Positions 27,641-38,465 are shown, counted from the stretch's first letter. The stretch is 64,000 nt of DNA from Terrisporobacter mayombei (GCF_020748465.1 NZ_JAHZMP010000001.1:806001-870000); one strand, 5' to 3'. Translations and numbers: made by a program. The notes: generated by a model not told the origin, from the sequence alone.

Positions 27641-28381
27641 TTAATTTGAATACGGGCTATATAGTAAATAATTGTCATAAGTAAAATCTACCTTTCCATA
27701 ATGCTCTTTTCTATTTTGCAAATCTATCATAACTTTACTAAGCTTTAATATGTTTTTTTCTATGTTATTATCTTTATTAAGACATATAGTAAGTCCTGTT
27801 TTACCCTTCATGATAATTTCTTTTTCTTTTGTAAAATTAACTGTTTTAATTTGTAATAGTATGTTTTCTTCATCCAGCTTTTTATATAGCGTAATAAGTT
27901 TATTCTTATCATTTTCATTATTAAATTTTAAAGTTTTATTATTTAATGTGTAAGCAATAGATATAACTAGTTCATCATTTGCTATCTCTTTTAATTCATC
28001 TACAAATTTTCCTTGGTCATCTATATAACAATAAGACTTACCATTATACAAAGGTCCAATAATATTTTTTTCTTTTACATTTACTATAAGTTTGTTTGGT
28101 ATCTTCCTTTTTATTTCACAATCTTTAACATAGGCACTTTCTTTAACTCTGTTTTCTAAATTTTGTAAATCATAGAAAAAAATATTCTTATTTTTTTCTA
28201 AATTTAAAAGATTATTAACATCCTCTTTTGATAAATATTTATTATTATTTATCACTACGTCTTTTAAAAAAAAGAAGTCACTTTTTAAGAAGAAACATGT
28301 TCCTAAAGTTAATAACAAAGAAAAAAATAAAATTCCCATAAGTTTATTAGTATTTATCTTTCTTCTTTTTTTCAAACACAC
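27641..28381 (-). CDS. ftsQ: FtsQ/DivIB-type cell division protein
   Basis: Bitopic membrane protein of the FtsQLB/DivIB group. 246 residues. Short basic cytoplasmic N-terminus (MCLKKRRKINTNK), one helix at about 15-32, then a POTRA domain (FFLKDVVINNNKYLSKEDVNNLL, with LKxxxI-type strands to about residue 105) and a beta domain (NIIGPLYNGKSYCYIDDQGKFVDE). Sits between murA and ftsZ. A terminator between murA and ftsQ suggests its own promoter or partial read-through. Confidence 0.9.
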   Translation of the reverse strand: MCLKKRRKINTNKLMGILFFSLLLTLGTCFFLKSDFFFLKDVVINNNKYLSKEDVNNLLNLEKNKNIFFYDLQNLENRVKESAYVKDCEIKRKIPNKLIVNVKEKNIIGPLYNGKSYCYIDDQGKFVDELKEIANDELVISIAYTLNNKTLKFNNENDKNKLITLYKKLDEENILLQIKTVNFTKEKEIIMKGKTGLTICLNKDNNIEKNILKLSKVMIDLQNRKEHYGKVDFTYDNYLLYSPYSN

Positions 28382-28470
28382 CCCTCCTTAGTTTTTATTA
28401 TATATAAAATACTTCTTTTACTCTCAAAACTCCTACAAAAGTTTTCCATTTTAATAAGCAAATTATGACA

Positions 28471-28507
28471 AAAAAATATAAAAGGTCTAAGAGACCCTTT
28501 ATATTTT
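28471..28507 (-). terminator. Terminator at the end of murA
   Basis: 15-bp stem AAATATAAAGGGTCT / AGACCTTTTATATTT (one G-T pair), loop CTT, then TTTT. Its left part includes the last codons and stop of murA. Confidence 0.8.
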
Positions 28508-29749
28508 CCTAATATCTGCTCCTAAGTTGTTTAATATACCTTCTATATTTTCATATCCTCTTTCAACATGATATATATTACTAATTTCACTTTCTCCATC
28601 AGAAGCAAGTGCTGCTAAAATCAAAGCTGCTCCACCTCGTAAATCAGGTGATTTAGTTTTAGCACCATATAATTTACTAACACCATTCACTTTACACAAA
28701 TGAGTACTTATTATCTCTGTGTTTGCTCCCATTTTATTAAGTTCACTACAATGCATAAAACGATTTTCAAAAATAGTCTCATAAAAAATATTATTTCCAT
28801 CACTCAATGCCATAAGTGCCATCATTTGGGCTTGCATATCTGTGGGGAAATTAGGATGGGTATCTGTTTTTAAAAAGTTTATTGCTTTAATTTTCTTTGG
28901 TGAGTTTAAAATAAGACCCTCTTTAGTGTATTCAATATCACATCCTGCTTTTATTAGAGTATTATTTATAGGATCCATATGAGATCTTACTATTTTATCT
29001 ACTTCTAAACATCCTCCTGTAATCGCACTGGCAACCATATAAGTTCCTATTGCAATCCTATCAGGAATAACAGTATGCTCTACTTTATCTAATTTATCTA
29101 CACCTTGTATTTCTATAAAATCACTTCCTGCTCCGCTAACTTTAGCTCCCATTTTATTTATATAATCTTGCAGATCCTCTATTTCCGGTTCCTTTGCTGC
29201 ATTATATATTCTAGTCGTTCCTTTAGCTTTAACCGCTGCTAAAATAATATTTTCCGTAGCACCAACACTTGGACTATCAAGAATTATGTCATTCCCTATA
29301 ATTTCTTTTCTTTCGCAGTTTATAATCGAACCTTCTTCTATCCTTACTCCTAGTTTTTTTAAAGAGTTAAGATGCAAATCTATTGGTCTTTTACCTATTG
29401 CACAACCCCCTGGCTCATATATTTTAACATGTTCTAATCTACTAATCATAGCTCCTAGTACAATAATAGAAGATCTCATTTTCTTAACATATCCTTCATC
29501 TATTTCATTAGATGTAAGATTAGAGCTATCTATTACTAATACATGGTCATTAAAATCAATTTTACAACCTATGCTTTTTAATATCTCTATCATTGTATAT
29601 ACGTCAGCTATTAATGGAACATTATGAATGATATTAATATTTTCATTCAACAAGGACGCAGCCATTAATGGTAAAATGGAGTTTTTCGCCCCTTTTATAC
29701 TCAAGGTTCCGTGTATTTTGTTTCCACCAGTTATTAGATATTTAGACAA
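28499..29749 (-). CDS. murA: UDP-N-acetylglucosamine 1-carboxyvinyltransferase MurA
   Basis: First committed step of peptidoglycan synthesis: adds enolpyruvate from PEP to UDP-GlcNAc. 416 residues of the EPSP-synthase fold. The fosfomycin-sensitive active-site Cys is at 116 in EPGGCAIGKRPIDLHL. GAKNSILPLMAASLL lies at the N-terminus. The start is a TTG at 29749 with GGGGGG 6 nt upstream. That ribosome site is inside a hairpin (29756-29811). The enzyme's substrate chain continues with the murD, mraY and murF genes upstream. Confidence 0.98.
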   Translation of the reverse strand: MSKYLITGGNKIHGTLSIKGAKNSILPLMAASLLNENINIIHNVPLIADVYTMIEILKSIGCKIDFNDHVLVIDSSNLTSNEIDEGYVKKMRSSIIVLGAMISRLEHVKIYEPGGCAIGKRPIDLHLNSLKKLGVRIEEGSIINCERKEIIGNDIILDSPSVGATENIILAAVKAKGTTRIYNAAKEPEIEDLQDYINKMGAKVSGAGSDFIEIQGVDKLDKVEHTVIPDRIAIGTYMVASAITGGCLEVDKIVRSHMDPINNTLIKAGCDIEYTKEGLILNSPKKIKAINFLKTDTHPNFPTDMQAQMMALMALSDGNNIFYETIFENRFMHCSELNKMGANTEIISTHLCKVNGVSKLYGAKTKSPDLRGGAALILAALASDGESEISNIYHVERGYENIEGILNNLGADIRKI

Positions 29750-29755
29750 AATGAA

Positions 29756-29811
29756 CCCCCCTAATCATAATATTAAATCCCTTATTATTAAATATTATGA
29801 GTTAGAGGGGG
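29756..29811 (-). promoter_or_regulatory. Hairpin burying the murA ribosome binding site
   Basis: Plus-strand left arm 29756-29774 and right arm 29791-29811: AATATTATGA, TTAG and GGGGG all pair, with single-base bulges at 29801 and 29806. On the minus-strand mRNA this puts the GGGGGG site of murA in the stem, right after the murG stop. Confidence 0.65.
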
Positions 29812-29817
29812 TATGTG

Positions 29818-31035
29818 TTACTTTTTCTTTATTCCTATTGTTTTTATTTCCTTAACTTCTTCAGTAGCCTTTGTTTCTTTGGCTATTTCTTTTAATTCTT
29901 TCTTTTCTTGTTTAGGAGTATTATTTTCTTGTTTTTCATTATATGCTTTCATAATTTCATCGTATATTAAATCTATTGCTTGAGGTTTTCCAATAGATTT
30001 ACTTGAATTAGCCATGTCTATTAGTAATTCCCTATCTCCTAGTAATTTAAATACTACTTCATTTAATTTTTCAGGAGTTAAATCTTTTTCTAATATGGCA
30101 ATTCCTGCACCTTGAGACTCTATACTCTTAGCATTATATTCTTGATGATTTTCAGCAGTATAAGCCTTCGGTATTATAATAGATGGTTTTCCAAGAGCTG
30201 TTATCTCTGCTAAAGATATAGCCCCAGCACTTCCTATTACTATATCACTAGCAGAAAGTCCATCAGCCATATTATCCAAATAAGGCATTACTCTTTGATA
30301 AGGTTTTAAAGAAATTTCTCCTAAAGACTCCACAAATTCATCATAATATAGCTTTCCAGTGGCAAATATAAATGCAATATCTTCTTTTACCATATTATTT
30401 ATTACAAGTCTCATTGCATCATTAATTTCTTCTGATCCACCACTACCACCATAGCAAAGAACCATTTTTTTATCTTCACTTATTCCAAGTTTTTTTCTTG
30501 AAGTAGATTTTCTTGATTGTAATATTTCTTTTCTTACTGGATTTCCTGTAAGAACTAGTTTATTTCTACTTTCTTCAGGAAATCTTTCATGAGAATCTTC
30601 GAAACTTGTAAGGACTCTTGTAACCACTTTAGAAAGTATTTTATTTGTTACTCCAGGGAATGAGTTTTGCTCATGAACTATTGTTACAGTTTTATTTAAA
30701 GCTGAGTTAAATAAAACTGGTCCACTTACATATCCACCAGTTCCTATTACTATATCTGGTTTATATTTTTTAACTATTCTTCTAGATTGTTCTAATCCCT
30801 TACATAGTTTAAATACCCTTTTAACATTTTCAAAATCTATTTTTCTTCTAAACCCTTGTACTGTTACAGTTTTTAACTCATATCCGTATTTTGGAACTAT
30901 TTCTGATTCTATACCTTCTTCTGTTCCTACAAATAATATCTCACAATCAGGATTTTCTTCTTTTATTTTGTTAGCGATTGCTATTGCTGGATAAACGTGT
31001 CCTCCCGTTCCTCCGCCTGATAGTAATACCTTCAT
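29818..31035 (-). CDS. murG: UDP-GlcNAc:lipid I GlcNAc transferase MurG, with basic tail
   Basis: Makes lipid II at the inner face of the membrane. 405 residues, about 40 more than typical. GT-B fold with GGGTGGHVYPAIAIA at 7-21, VGTGGYVSGPVLF, HEQNSFPGVTNK, YGGSGGSEEINDA, and donor site GSAGAISLAEITALGKPSIIIP. The extra part is a Lys/Glu-rich tail at about 363-405 (KQENNTPKQEKKELKE and so on), which looks disordered or helical. It is followed by murA and preceded by spoVE with a 14-nt gap. Confidence 0.97.
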   Translation of the reverse strand: MKVLLSGGGTGGHVYPAIAIANKIKEENPDCEILFVGTEEGIESEIVPKYGYELKTVTVQGFRRKIDFENVKRVFKLCKGLEQSRRIVKKYKPDIVIGTGGYVSGPVLFNSALNKTVTIVHEQNSFPGVTNKILSKVVTRVLTSFEDSHERFPEESRNKLVLTGNPVRKEILQSRKSTSRKKLGISEDKKMVLCYGGSGGSEEINDAMRLVINNMVKEDIAFIFATGKLYYDEFVESLGEISLKPYQRVMPYLDNMADGLSASDIVIGSAGAISLAEITALGKPSIIIPKAYTAENHQEYNAKSIESQGAGIAILEKDLTPEKLNEVVFKLLGDRELLIDMANSSKSIGKPQAIDLIYDEIMKAYNEKQENNTPKQEKKELKEIAKETKATEEVKEIKTIGIKKK

Positions 31036-31049
31036 TGTATCATCTCCTG

Positions 31050-32180
31050 TTATTTAATCTTGACATGTTTTGAGATGTTTAACACTATTCCTATCTCACC
31101 CATAAGCATGGTCAGTGAGGTTCCTCCATAACTTATAAATGGCAGGGCTACTCCTGTATTTGGCATAGTCGATGTGGCAACAGCAATATTTAATGCTGCT
31201 TGAATACCTATTAGAGCTCCTATACCTATTACTAACATGCAAGCAAATATGTCTTCACATTTTAAAGCTATACGAACACATCTATAAACTAATAATATAA
31301 ATAACATAATTACTAATATACATCCTATTAAGCCCAATTCTTCACCTATTATGGCAAAGATAAAATCATTCTGTGGTTCTGGTATGTAAAAATATTTTTG
31401 TTTACTTTTCCCTAGGCCTAGGCCAAATAATCCTCCTGATCCTAGTGCATACAAACTTTGTATAACTTGATATCCAGCTCCTAGTGGATCTTGGAATGGA
31501 TCTAAAAAGGAAGTAATACGTTTTAGTCTATAAGGCTCTATCATTACTAAGATACCAAATAGTCCCACTCCTGATAATCCCATAACCCCAACAAATTTCA
31601 TATTCATTCCTGCTACAAACAACATAACAAAGGTTACAAGTATTACTGTACCAGCTGTAGACATATTAGGTTCAAGCATTATTAACACAAATATTAGCAT
31701 AGGCATAAGTAAAAGTGGTAAAACACCTTTTGTCAAAGATTTTATTTTATCATATCGTTTTTCAATTAATTTTGCTGTAAACACAACACAAGCAAATTTA
31801 GCTATATCTGATGGTTGGAAAGTTGCCCCTCCAACGCCTAACCACCTCTTAGCACCATTAGCTTCGATTCCAAGCGGTGTCAAAACTAAAAGTAAAAATA
31901 TAATGGCAACTATACAAATCGGCGTTGCATATTTTTTCCAAAGTTTATAATCAACATTGGAAAGAACCATCATTCCTATAAATCCAAGTGTTGCATAAAT
32001 TAAATCTCTTTTTAAAAAGAAATAGGGATCATTATGTTTAAATGAAGATTGAATGTAACTTGCACTAAACACCATGATGATCCCAAAAAATACTAAAATC
32101 ATGGTAGTATAAAATACTACTGAATCAAAATCAGTCTTCATCCCCCTGTCAATTTGCTTTTTTAAAATTTTACTAGGCAT
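31050..32180 (-). CDS. spoVE: SEDS-family peptidoglycan polymerase (SpoVE/FtsW type)
   Basis: Polytopic glycosyltransferase that polymerises lipid II together with a class B PBP. 376 residues with ten hydrophobic helices. SEDS signatures: GANGAKRWLGVGGATFQPSD near residue 105-125, EPNMSTAGT, and SYGGTSLTMLMGEIGIVLNIS near the C-terminus. Encoded between murD and murG; the natural partner is the spoVD product. I use spoVE because it is the single SEDS gene in this cluster and the partner PBP has a SpoVD-type PASTA domain. A vegetative FtsW role cannot be excluded. Confidence 0.93.
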   Translation of the reverse strand: MPSKILKKQIDRGMKTDFDSVVFYTTMILVFFGIIMVFSASYIQSSFKHNDPYFFLKRDLIYATLGFIGMMVLSNVDYKLWKKYATPICIVAIIFLLLVLTPLGIEANGAKRWLGVGGATFQPSDIAKFACVVFTAKLIEKRYDKIKSLTKGVLPLLLMPMLIFVLIMLEPNMSTAGTVILVTFVMLFVAGMNMKFVGVMGLSGVGLFGILVMIEPYRLKRITSFLDPFQDPLGAGYQVIQSLYALGSGGLFGLGLGKSKQKYFYIPEPQNDFIFAIIGEELGLIGCILVIMLFILLVYRCVRIALKCEDIFACMLVIGIGALIGIQAALNIAVATSTMPNTGVALPFISYGGTSLTMLMGEIGIVLNISKHVKIK

Positions 32181-32224
32181 CTGATAGACTACCCTCCATT
32201 TCGCAGTGAATTGCTTTGAAGGAG

Positions 32225-33583
32225 TTATTTTAAGTTGTTTACATTATCTTTGAAGTCGCGTCCTCTCACCTCAAAACTTTTGTACATATCCCAACTTGCA
32301 CAAGCAGGAGATAATAAAATTACATCTCCACTTTTAGCTAAGTCATAAGAAGCTTCTACAGCTTCTTTCATATTATTAACTCTAATTATAGTTTTATAAT
32401 CTTTTTCTTTTGCACATTTTTCAATTATACTTGCTGTTTCCCCCATTAAAACTAAGGCTTTAATGTTTTCTTTTCCTACTTCTAAAAGCTCATTAAAATC
32501 ACTTTCCTTATTATATCCACCAGCTATTAGTATAATTGGATTTTCATAAGAAGTTATTGCCTTAATAGTTGAATCTGGATTAGTACCCTTAGAATCATTT
32601 ACAAATATAATATCACTTAATGTTCTAACATACTCTAATCTATGTTCTACAGCTTTAAATGTTTTTAATACGTGCTTTAATCTTTCCAAATCTACATTAC
32701 AGACATATGCCATAGCAATAGCCGCCATACAATTTTCTAGATTATGTGCTCCTGGTAAACTAAGCTCTTTTTTATTTAATAAAACAATTTTTTTATCTAT
32801 ATGAATAACTATATTGTTATTTTCGTCTAAATATACACCTTTATCAAGTTTTTCTTTTCTCGAGAAGAATATTATTTGACCATTGCAGTTAGATTCTAGT
32901 GCTCTAACTTCTTTGTCGTCATAATTTAATATGGCGAAATCACTTTTGTCTTGATTTTTAAATATATTTGCTTTAGCAGCTATATAATTTTCCATAGTAT
33001 GATGTCTATTTAAATGATCTGGAGAAAAATTTAATATTGATGCAACTTTAGGTTTAAAATTAACAATACTTTCTAATTGGAATGAACTTAGCTCTGTTAT
33101 TAAGTATGAATTTTCATTTGTAGTTTCTACTGTATCTATGACAGGATTTCCAATATTTCCAACTATATATGTATCCTTATTGTCTGCTTTAAATATTTCA
33201 CCTACTAAAGATGTTGTAGTCGTCTTTCCATTTGTTCCAGTTATACCTACAAATATAGGATTTTTAGAAAGTCTATAAGCTAATTCAACTTCTCCTATTA
33301 TCTCTATATTATTTTCTTTTAATTTTAATATAAAAGGTAAATCTAAAGGTACTCCTGGAGATACTACCGCTAAGTCTATGTGGTCTACATTTTCTGGGTG
33401 ATACCCAAGAATATACTGAGCATTTTTTATATCTTTTAATTCTAATAAAATATCTTTTAATTTTTCTTCATCTTTTATATCATTAACTATTATATTTGCT
33501 TCTAATTTGTCTAATAATTTAATTGTTGAAACACCTGTTTTAGCTAAACCAACAAGTAAAATATTTTTATTTTTTAGGTTCAT
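32225..33583 (-). CDS. murD: UDP-N-acetylmuramoylalanine--D-glutamate ligase MurD
   Basis: Adds D-glutamate to UDP-MurNAc-L-Ala. 452 residues. N-terminal Rossmann-like VGLAKTGVSTIKLL, ATP-binding GITGTNGKTTTTSLVGEI, central ELSSFQLE and NFSPDHLNRH, and C-terminal VNDSKGTNPDSTIKAI with LLSPACASWDMYKSFEVRGRDFK. Lies between mraY and spoVE. The D-Glu supply has a possible link to the D-glutamate cyclase-like gene at 57.8 kb, but that is far away in the map. Confidence 0.98.
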   Translation of the reverse strand: MNLKNKNILLVGLAKTGVSTIKLLDKLEANIIVNDIKDEEKLKDILLELKDIKNAQYILGYHPENVDHIDLAVVSPGVPLDLPFILKLKENNIEIIGEVELAYRLSKNPIFVGITGTNGKTTTTSLVGEIFKADNKDTYIVGNIGNPVIDTVETTNENSYLITELSSFQLESIVNFKPKVASILNFSPDHLNRHHTMENYIAAKANIFKNQDKSDFAILNYDDKEVRALESNCNGQIIFFSRKEKLDKGVYLDENNNIVIHIDKKIVLLNKKELSLPGAHNLENCMAAIAMAYVCNVDLERLKHVLKTFKAVEHRLEYVRTLSDIIFVNDSKGTNPDSTIKAITSYENPIILIAGGYNKESDFNELLEVGKENIKALVLMGETASIIEKCAKEKDYKTIIRVNNMKEAVEASYDLAKSGDVILLSPACASWDMYKSFEVRGRDFKDNVNNLK

Positions 33584-33601
33584 TGTTTTCCCCCCTAGTG
33601 A

Positions 33602-34564
<963 letters not shown>

Positions 34565-34603
34565 AATATAAAACTCCTCTCCCTAGTTCGCTAATTATTT
34601 TGT

Positions 34604-35980
34604 CTATTTATTAAGATGTTCAACAATCTTTTCTAGATGCATTCCTCTCGATGCCTTAACTAAAATAGTGTCATTTTCTTTTATGATATCATCTAGATTT
34701 TCAATTGCTTCTTCTTTTGTTTTAAAATGATAAAGATTGTCAGGGTTCATATTATTTTCTTTTAATTCTTTTACTATAAACTCTGAATCCTTTCCTATTG
34801 ATATTAATATATCCACATTGTTTAAGGCTGCTTTTCCTACTTGTCTATGGCCAAATTCTGCAAATTCACCCATTTCAAACATATCTCCAAGTATTGCTAC
34901 TCTTCTGCTTTTATATCTTCCAAGGATATTTAATGCAGCAGTCATAGAATCTATGCTTGCATTATAAACTGAGTCAATTATAGTTAAATTATTATTTTTT
35001 ATTATGTCTAATCTATTTTTGGTACATTGGAAATTTTTTAAACCATCTTTTATTTCCTCTAGTGTCATATTCAGATTAATTCCTACTAATATTGCTGTCA
35101 GAGCATTATATATATTATGTTTTCCAACTGTTGGAATGAAAAATTCTTCTCTTTTTCCATCAATAACAGCTATGAAGTTTATACTGTCTTCATCCATCTC
35201 AAAAGATTCACAATATATATCGTTGTCTTTTTCAAATCCAAAAGTTCTTAATTTATAAACTAAATCTTTACTCTTTAAAGTTTTTAAACAATCATCATCT
35301 CCATTAACTATTAATAAAGAACTTTCATTAAAGTTTGTTGTTATTTCCATTTTTGCTTTAAAAATACCATCTCTACTTCCTAGATGTTCCACATGAGAAT
35401 ACCCAATATTAGAAATTATACCTATTTGTGGATTTACAATATTTACTAGGTATTCAATTTCATTAAATCCACTCATTCCCATTTCTATTACTGCACATTC
35501 ATGTTCTTTATTTAAATTAAATAAAGTTAAGGGCACTCCAAATTGGTTGTTTAAGTTTCCTACATTTTTAAGTGAGTTGTATTTTGCACTAATGGTATAA
35601 TATACCATATCCCTGGTAGTTGTTTTTCCAACACTACCTGTAACAGCTATGAAAGGTATTTCAAATTTGTTCTTATAAAATCTAGCAATATTACCAAAAG
35701 CTACTTCCGTGTTGTTTACTTCTATTACATTAATTTCTTTATTCTCTATGTCAACGTTGTTATCTTTATTTTTTATAATAGTTTTACAGCCTTGATTTAT
35801 AGCTAAATTAATGAAATCATGCCCATCTAAGTTTTCTCCAACTATAGCAACAAAAGCATTGTCTTTACTTGCTTTTCTACTGTCTATTACTATATCATTT
35901 ACTAAAGTTTCTTCACTACACGTGGAAACTAACTGTCCTTCACTAGCAAGTATTAACTCTTTTATAGTTAAATATTCCAT
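34604..35980 (-). CDS. murF: UDP-MurNAc-tripeptide--D-Ala-D-Ala ligase MurF
   Basis: Adds D-Ala-D-Ala to the UDP-MurNAc tripeptide. From the ATG at 35980 it has 458 residues. That start has AAGGAGG 5 nt upstream, whereas the frame open to 36031 has none. ATP-binding AVTGSVGKTTTRDMVY, then EMGMSGFNEIEYLVNIVNPQIGIISNIGYSHVEHLGS, VGKHNIYNALTAILVG, and YNASIDSMTAALNIL. First gene of the murF-mraY-murD-spoVE-murG-murA unit. A terminator separates it from spoVD upstream. ddl and murE are not in the window. Confidence 0.97.
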   Translation of the reverse strand: MEYLTIKELILASEGQLVSTCSEETLVNDIVIDSRKASKDNAFVAIVGENLDGHDFINLAINQGCKTIIKNKDNNVDIENKEINVIEVNNTEVAFGNIARFYKNKFEIPFIAVTGSVGKTTTRDMVYYTISAKYNSLKNVGNLNNQFGVPLTLFNLNKEHECAVIEMGMSGFNEIEYLVNIVNPQIGIISNIGYSHVEHLGSRDGIFKAKMEITTNFNESSLLIVNGDDDCLKTLKSKDLVYKLRTFGFEKDNDIYCESFEMDEDSINFIAVIDGKREEFFIPTVGKHNIYNALTAILVGINLNMTLEEIKDGLKNFQCTKNRLDIIKNNNLTIIDSVYNASIDSMTAALNILGRYKSRRVAILGDMFEMGEFAEFGHRQVGKAALNNVDILISIGKDSEFIVKELKENNMNPDNLYHFKTKEEAIENLDDIIKENDTILVKASRGMHLEKIVEHLNK

Positions 35981-36022
35981 TTTAACCTCCTTATTCATTT
36001 TTAATTTCATACTTATCTTTAT

Positions 36023-36051
36023 AAAAGGCAATGCATTATATACATTGCCTT
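36023..36051 (-). terminator. Terminator between spoVD and murF
   Basis: Minus strand AAGGCAATG-TATATAATG-CATTGCCTT followed by TTATAAAG. 9-bp GC-containing stem in the 142-nt gap. Confidence 0.75.
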
Positions 36052-36122
36052 CTATATATTTATCTTAATAATTATATACCATATTAACTTTTTTTTGAAG
36101 ATATTTATAAGTTTCTGTAATA

Positions 36123-38102
36123 TTAATTATCAAAATAAATGGATATTAGAGAACCTTCATTTACACTAACTCCAGGTTTTGGGAACATATCTTTAATTAT
36201 TGTTCCTTCCTTTATATCTACATCATTATCAATATTTGCTTCTAATTTAGACTCCTCTAAAACTTTTGTTGCATCTTCTATAGTTAGACCTCTAACATCG
36301 GGCACTTTCACTTTATTTTTTACATTTTCAGCTTTTTCTTCTTCTGTATATTCTGGCTCTACACCTAGATATTTCAATGTATTGCTCATTACTTCTTTTA
36401 TTATTGGTCCTGCTGTTGTTGAACCAAATTGCATAACTCCTGTAGGCTCATCAACTATGGCAAGCACTACAATTTGTGGATCATTAGCAGGTGCCATTCC
36501 AACAAATGAACATGCATAATGTCCTTGAGCATAAGCTCCATTTATAACCTTTTGTGCAGTTCCTGTTTTTCCTCCTAATCTATATCCTGGTAAGTAAGCT
36601 ATCTTACCTCCACCTTCTGTTACAACAGATTCCATTATTTCTCTCATTTGCGCAGATGTTTCTTTTGAAATAACTTGTTTAACTTGTACTGGGTCTACTT
36701 CCTTAGTTATGTTTCCTTTATTATCTGTATATGCCTTTACTAATCTTGGTTCCATTCTATTTCCGTCATTTATTATGGAACAGACTGCTGTAATAAGTTG
36801 CATAGGTGTTACAGATATGGATTGGCCAAAGGAGATCGTTGCCAGTTCAACAGGCCCCACATCCTTTTCATTGTACATTATACTTCCTGCTTCACCTGGT
36901 AAGTCTATTCCTGTTTTTTTATTTAAACCAAATGCTTCTATGTAATCATACATTTTTGAAACGCCAAGTCTTCTGCCTACTTCAACAAAGACTGGGTTAC
37001 AAGAGTTTTGAACACCTTGTTTAAATGTTTCTGATCCATGAGGTCTATAAGATCTCCAACATTTAATTTTTTGTCCTTCAACCATGACACTGCCACTACA
37101 AGTAAATTTGTCGTCTTGTTTAACAACACCTTCTTCTAGCCCTGCTGAAGAAGTTATAAGTTTAAATGTTGAACCTGGTTCATATGTATCACTTACTGCT
37201 GTATTTCTCCACATAGTTGAATACGCTTTTATTTTTTCATTATCATTTTTACATCCTTCTAATAATTCTTCATAAGCAGGATAAATTGCTTTTGTAGGAG
37301 TATTTGGATTATAATCTGGTTTTTTTACCATTGCCTTTATATCTCCTGTTTTAGGGTCCATGGCAATTATAGTTACTTTATTTGCATTGTTTTCTTCATA
37401 AGCTTTTTGAGCCGCCTTTTCACAATAATGTTGAATTACTTCATCAACAGTTAATACTAATCCATCTCCTGTTGTTGGCTCATAATATTGTTCAGAACCT
37501 TGAGGGATTTCTTTTCCTGCTGCATCAGTACTTACAATTAACTTTCCTGCAGTTCCTTTCAATACATTATCATATTTTAATTCTATTCCTGCTACACCTG
37601 ATGAATCTGCAGATGTATGACCAAGTACATAAGAGGCAAAGTTGTCATACGGATAATATCTTTGATTATCTTCAGCCACCCATATGCCAGATAATCCCGC
37701 CTTAGTAATTTTATCTGCCGTGTCATCGTCTATCCATCTTTTTACTTTAACTAAAGCCATGTTTTTCTTATTGACTTTTTTGTATATATCATCATATTTT
37801 TCATCTAATATTTTAGCTAGATCTTCAGACGTTTTTTTTGTATCTTTTACTTCAACTGGCTTACACCAAACTGTATATTTTGTAACACTTACTGCCAATT
37901 CTTTCATATTTGTATCATATATAGCTCCTCTTTTAGCTTCTATAGGAATCTCTCTTGTTTGTTGTTCTGATGCTTTTGTACTAAGCCACTCTCCTTTAAT
38001 CAATTGTAAATACCCTATTCTAAATACCAATGCTAAAAATAAGGAACAAGCCAACACCATTACTATAACTAATCTTTTCCTGCTGTTTATTTTTATCTTC
38101 AT
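36123..38102 (-). CDS. spoVD: Class B penicillin-binding protein with PASTA domain (SpoVD type)
   Basis: Transpeptidase that cross-links peptidoglycan at septa or in the spore cortex. 659 residues from the ATG at 38102 (GGGAGG 6 nt upstream). Membrane anchor about 11-30, dimerisation domain 50-200, catalytic Ser in STFK at 311-314, SCN, and KTGTAQ. The C-terminal PASTA domain covers about the last 62 residues (VPDVRGLTIEDATKVLEE). In C. difficile the homologue is needed for spore formation. Acts with the spoVE product. It reads with ftsL in front and a terminator after. Confidence 0.94.
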   Translation of the reverse strand: MKIKINSRKRLVIVMVLACSLFLALVFRIGYLQLIKGEWLSTKASEQQTREIPIEAKRGAIYDTNMKELAVSVTKYTVWCKPVEVKDTKKTSEDLAKILDEKYDDIYKKVNKKNMALVKVKRWIDDDTADKITKAGLSGIWVAEDNQRYYPYDNFASYVLGHTSADSSGVAGIELKYDNVLKGTAGKLIVSTDAAGKEIPQGSEQYYEPTTGDGLVLTVDEVIQHYCEKAAQKAYEENNANKVTIIAMDPKTGDIKAMVKKPDYNPNTPTKAIYPAYEELLEGCKNDNEKIKAYSTMWRNTAVSDTYEPGSTFKLITSSAGLEEGVVKQDDKFTCSGSVMVEGQKIKCWRSYRPHGSETFKQGVQNSCNPVFVEVGRRLGVSKMYDYIEAFGLNKKTGIDLPGEAGSIMYNEKDVGPVELATISFGQSISVTPMQLITAVCSIINDGNRMEPRLVKAYTDNKGNITKEVDPVQVKQVISKETSAQMREIMESVVTEGGGKIAYLPGYRLGGKTGTAQKVINGAYAQGHYACSFVGMAPANDPQIVVLAIVDEPTGVMQFGSTTAGPIIKEVMSNTLKYLGVEPEYTEEEKAENVKNKVKVPDVRGLTIEDATKVLEESKLEANIDNDVDIKEGTIIKDMFPKPGVSVNEGSLISIYFDN

Positions 38103-38117
38103 TAACAACCTCCCTTT

Positions 38118-38465
38118 CTAATCCTTTAAGTCAATATATCTCATTTGACTTTCATTAGGGTAATCCATATTTAACTTTTCTTTTGCATTTTCTTCTATAT
38201 TAGTAATGCTGGAATTTTCTAGTTGTTCCATTTTTAATCCATCTAAAACTATCTCTTCTTTTCTTAACTGCTTTTTCAGTTTGTTAATTTCATATTTGTA
38301 ATTTGATACAATAGCATTACCACATAAATTTATGATGATTATTGATACCACGGGAAATGCACACAAAATAGGCTTAACTACTCTTTTTATTTTTCTCCTT
38401 CTATATCTATTCTTTTTTCTCTTTTTATATTCATTTATGTTCTTCACTCTTTCCTTACTATTCAA
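38118..38465 (-). CDS. ftsL: FtsL-like septum formation initiator protein
   Basis: Small bitopic division protein. The frame is open from 38552, but the best start is a TTG at 38465: GGAGGTG sits 5 nt upstream, giving 115 residues. Very basic cytoplasmic N-terminus (YKKRKKNRYRRRKIKR), a helix at about 35-55, and an extracytoplasmic coiled coil (YEINKLKKQLRKEEIVLDGLK) as in FtsL/FtsB. Position right before spoVD is diagnostic of ftsL. Sequence conservation in this family is weak. Confidence 0.82.
   Translation of the reverse strand: MNSKERVKNINEYKKRKKNRYRRRKIKRVVKPILCAFPVVSIIIINLCGNAIVSNYKYEINKLKKQLRKEEIVLDGLKMEQLENSSITNIEENAKEKLNMDYPNESQMRYIDLKD

Noticed and set aside
37382..38121. Plus-strand open frames of 107-145 codons inside spoVD
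   Set aside because: Mirror frames of the PBP gene in AT-rich DNA. No start signals.
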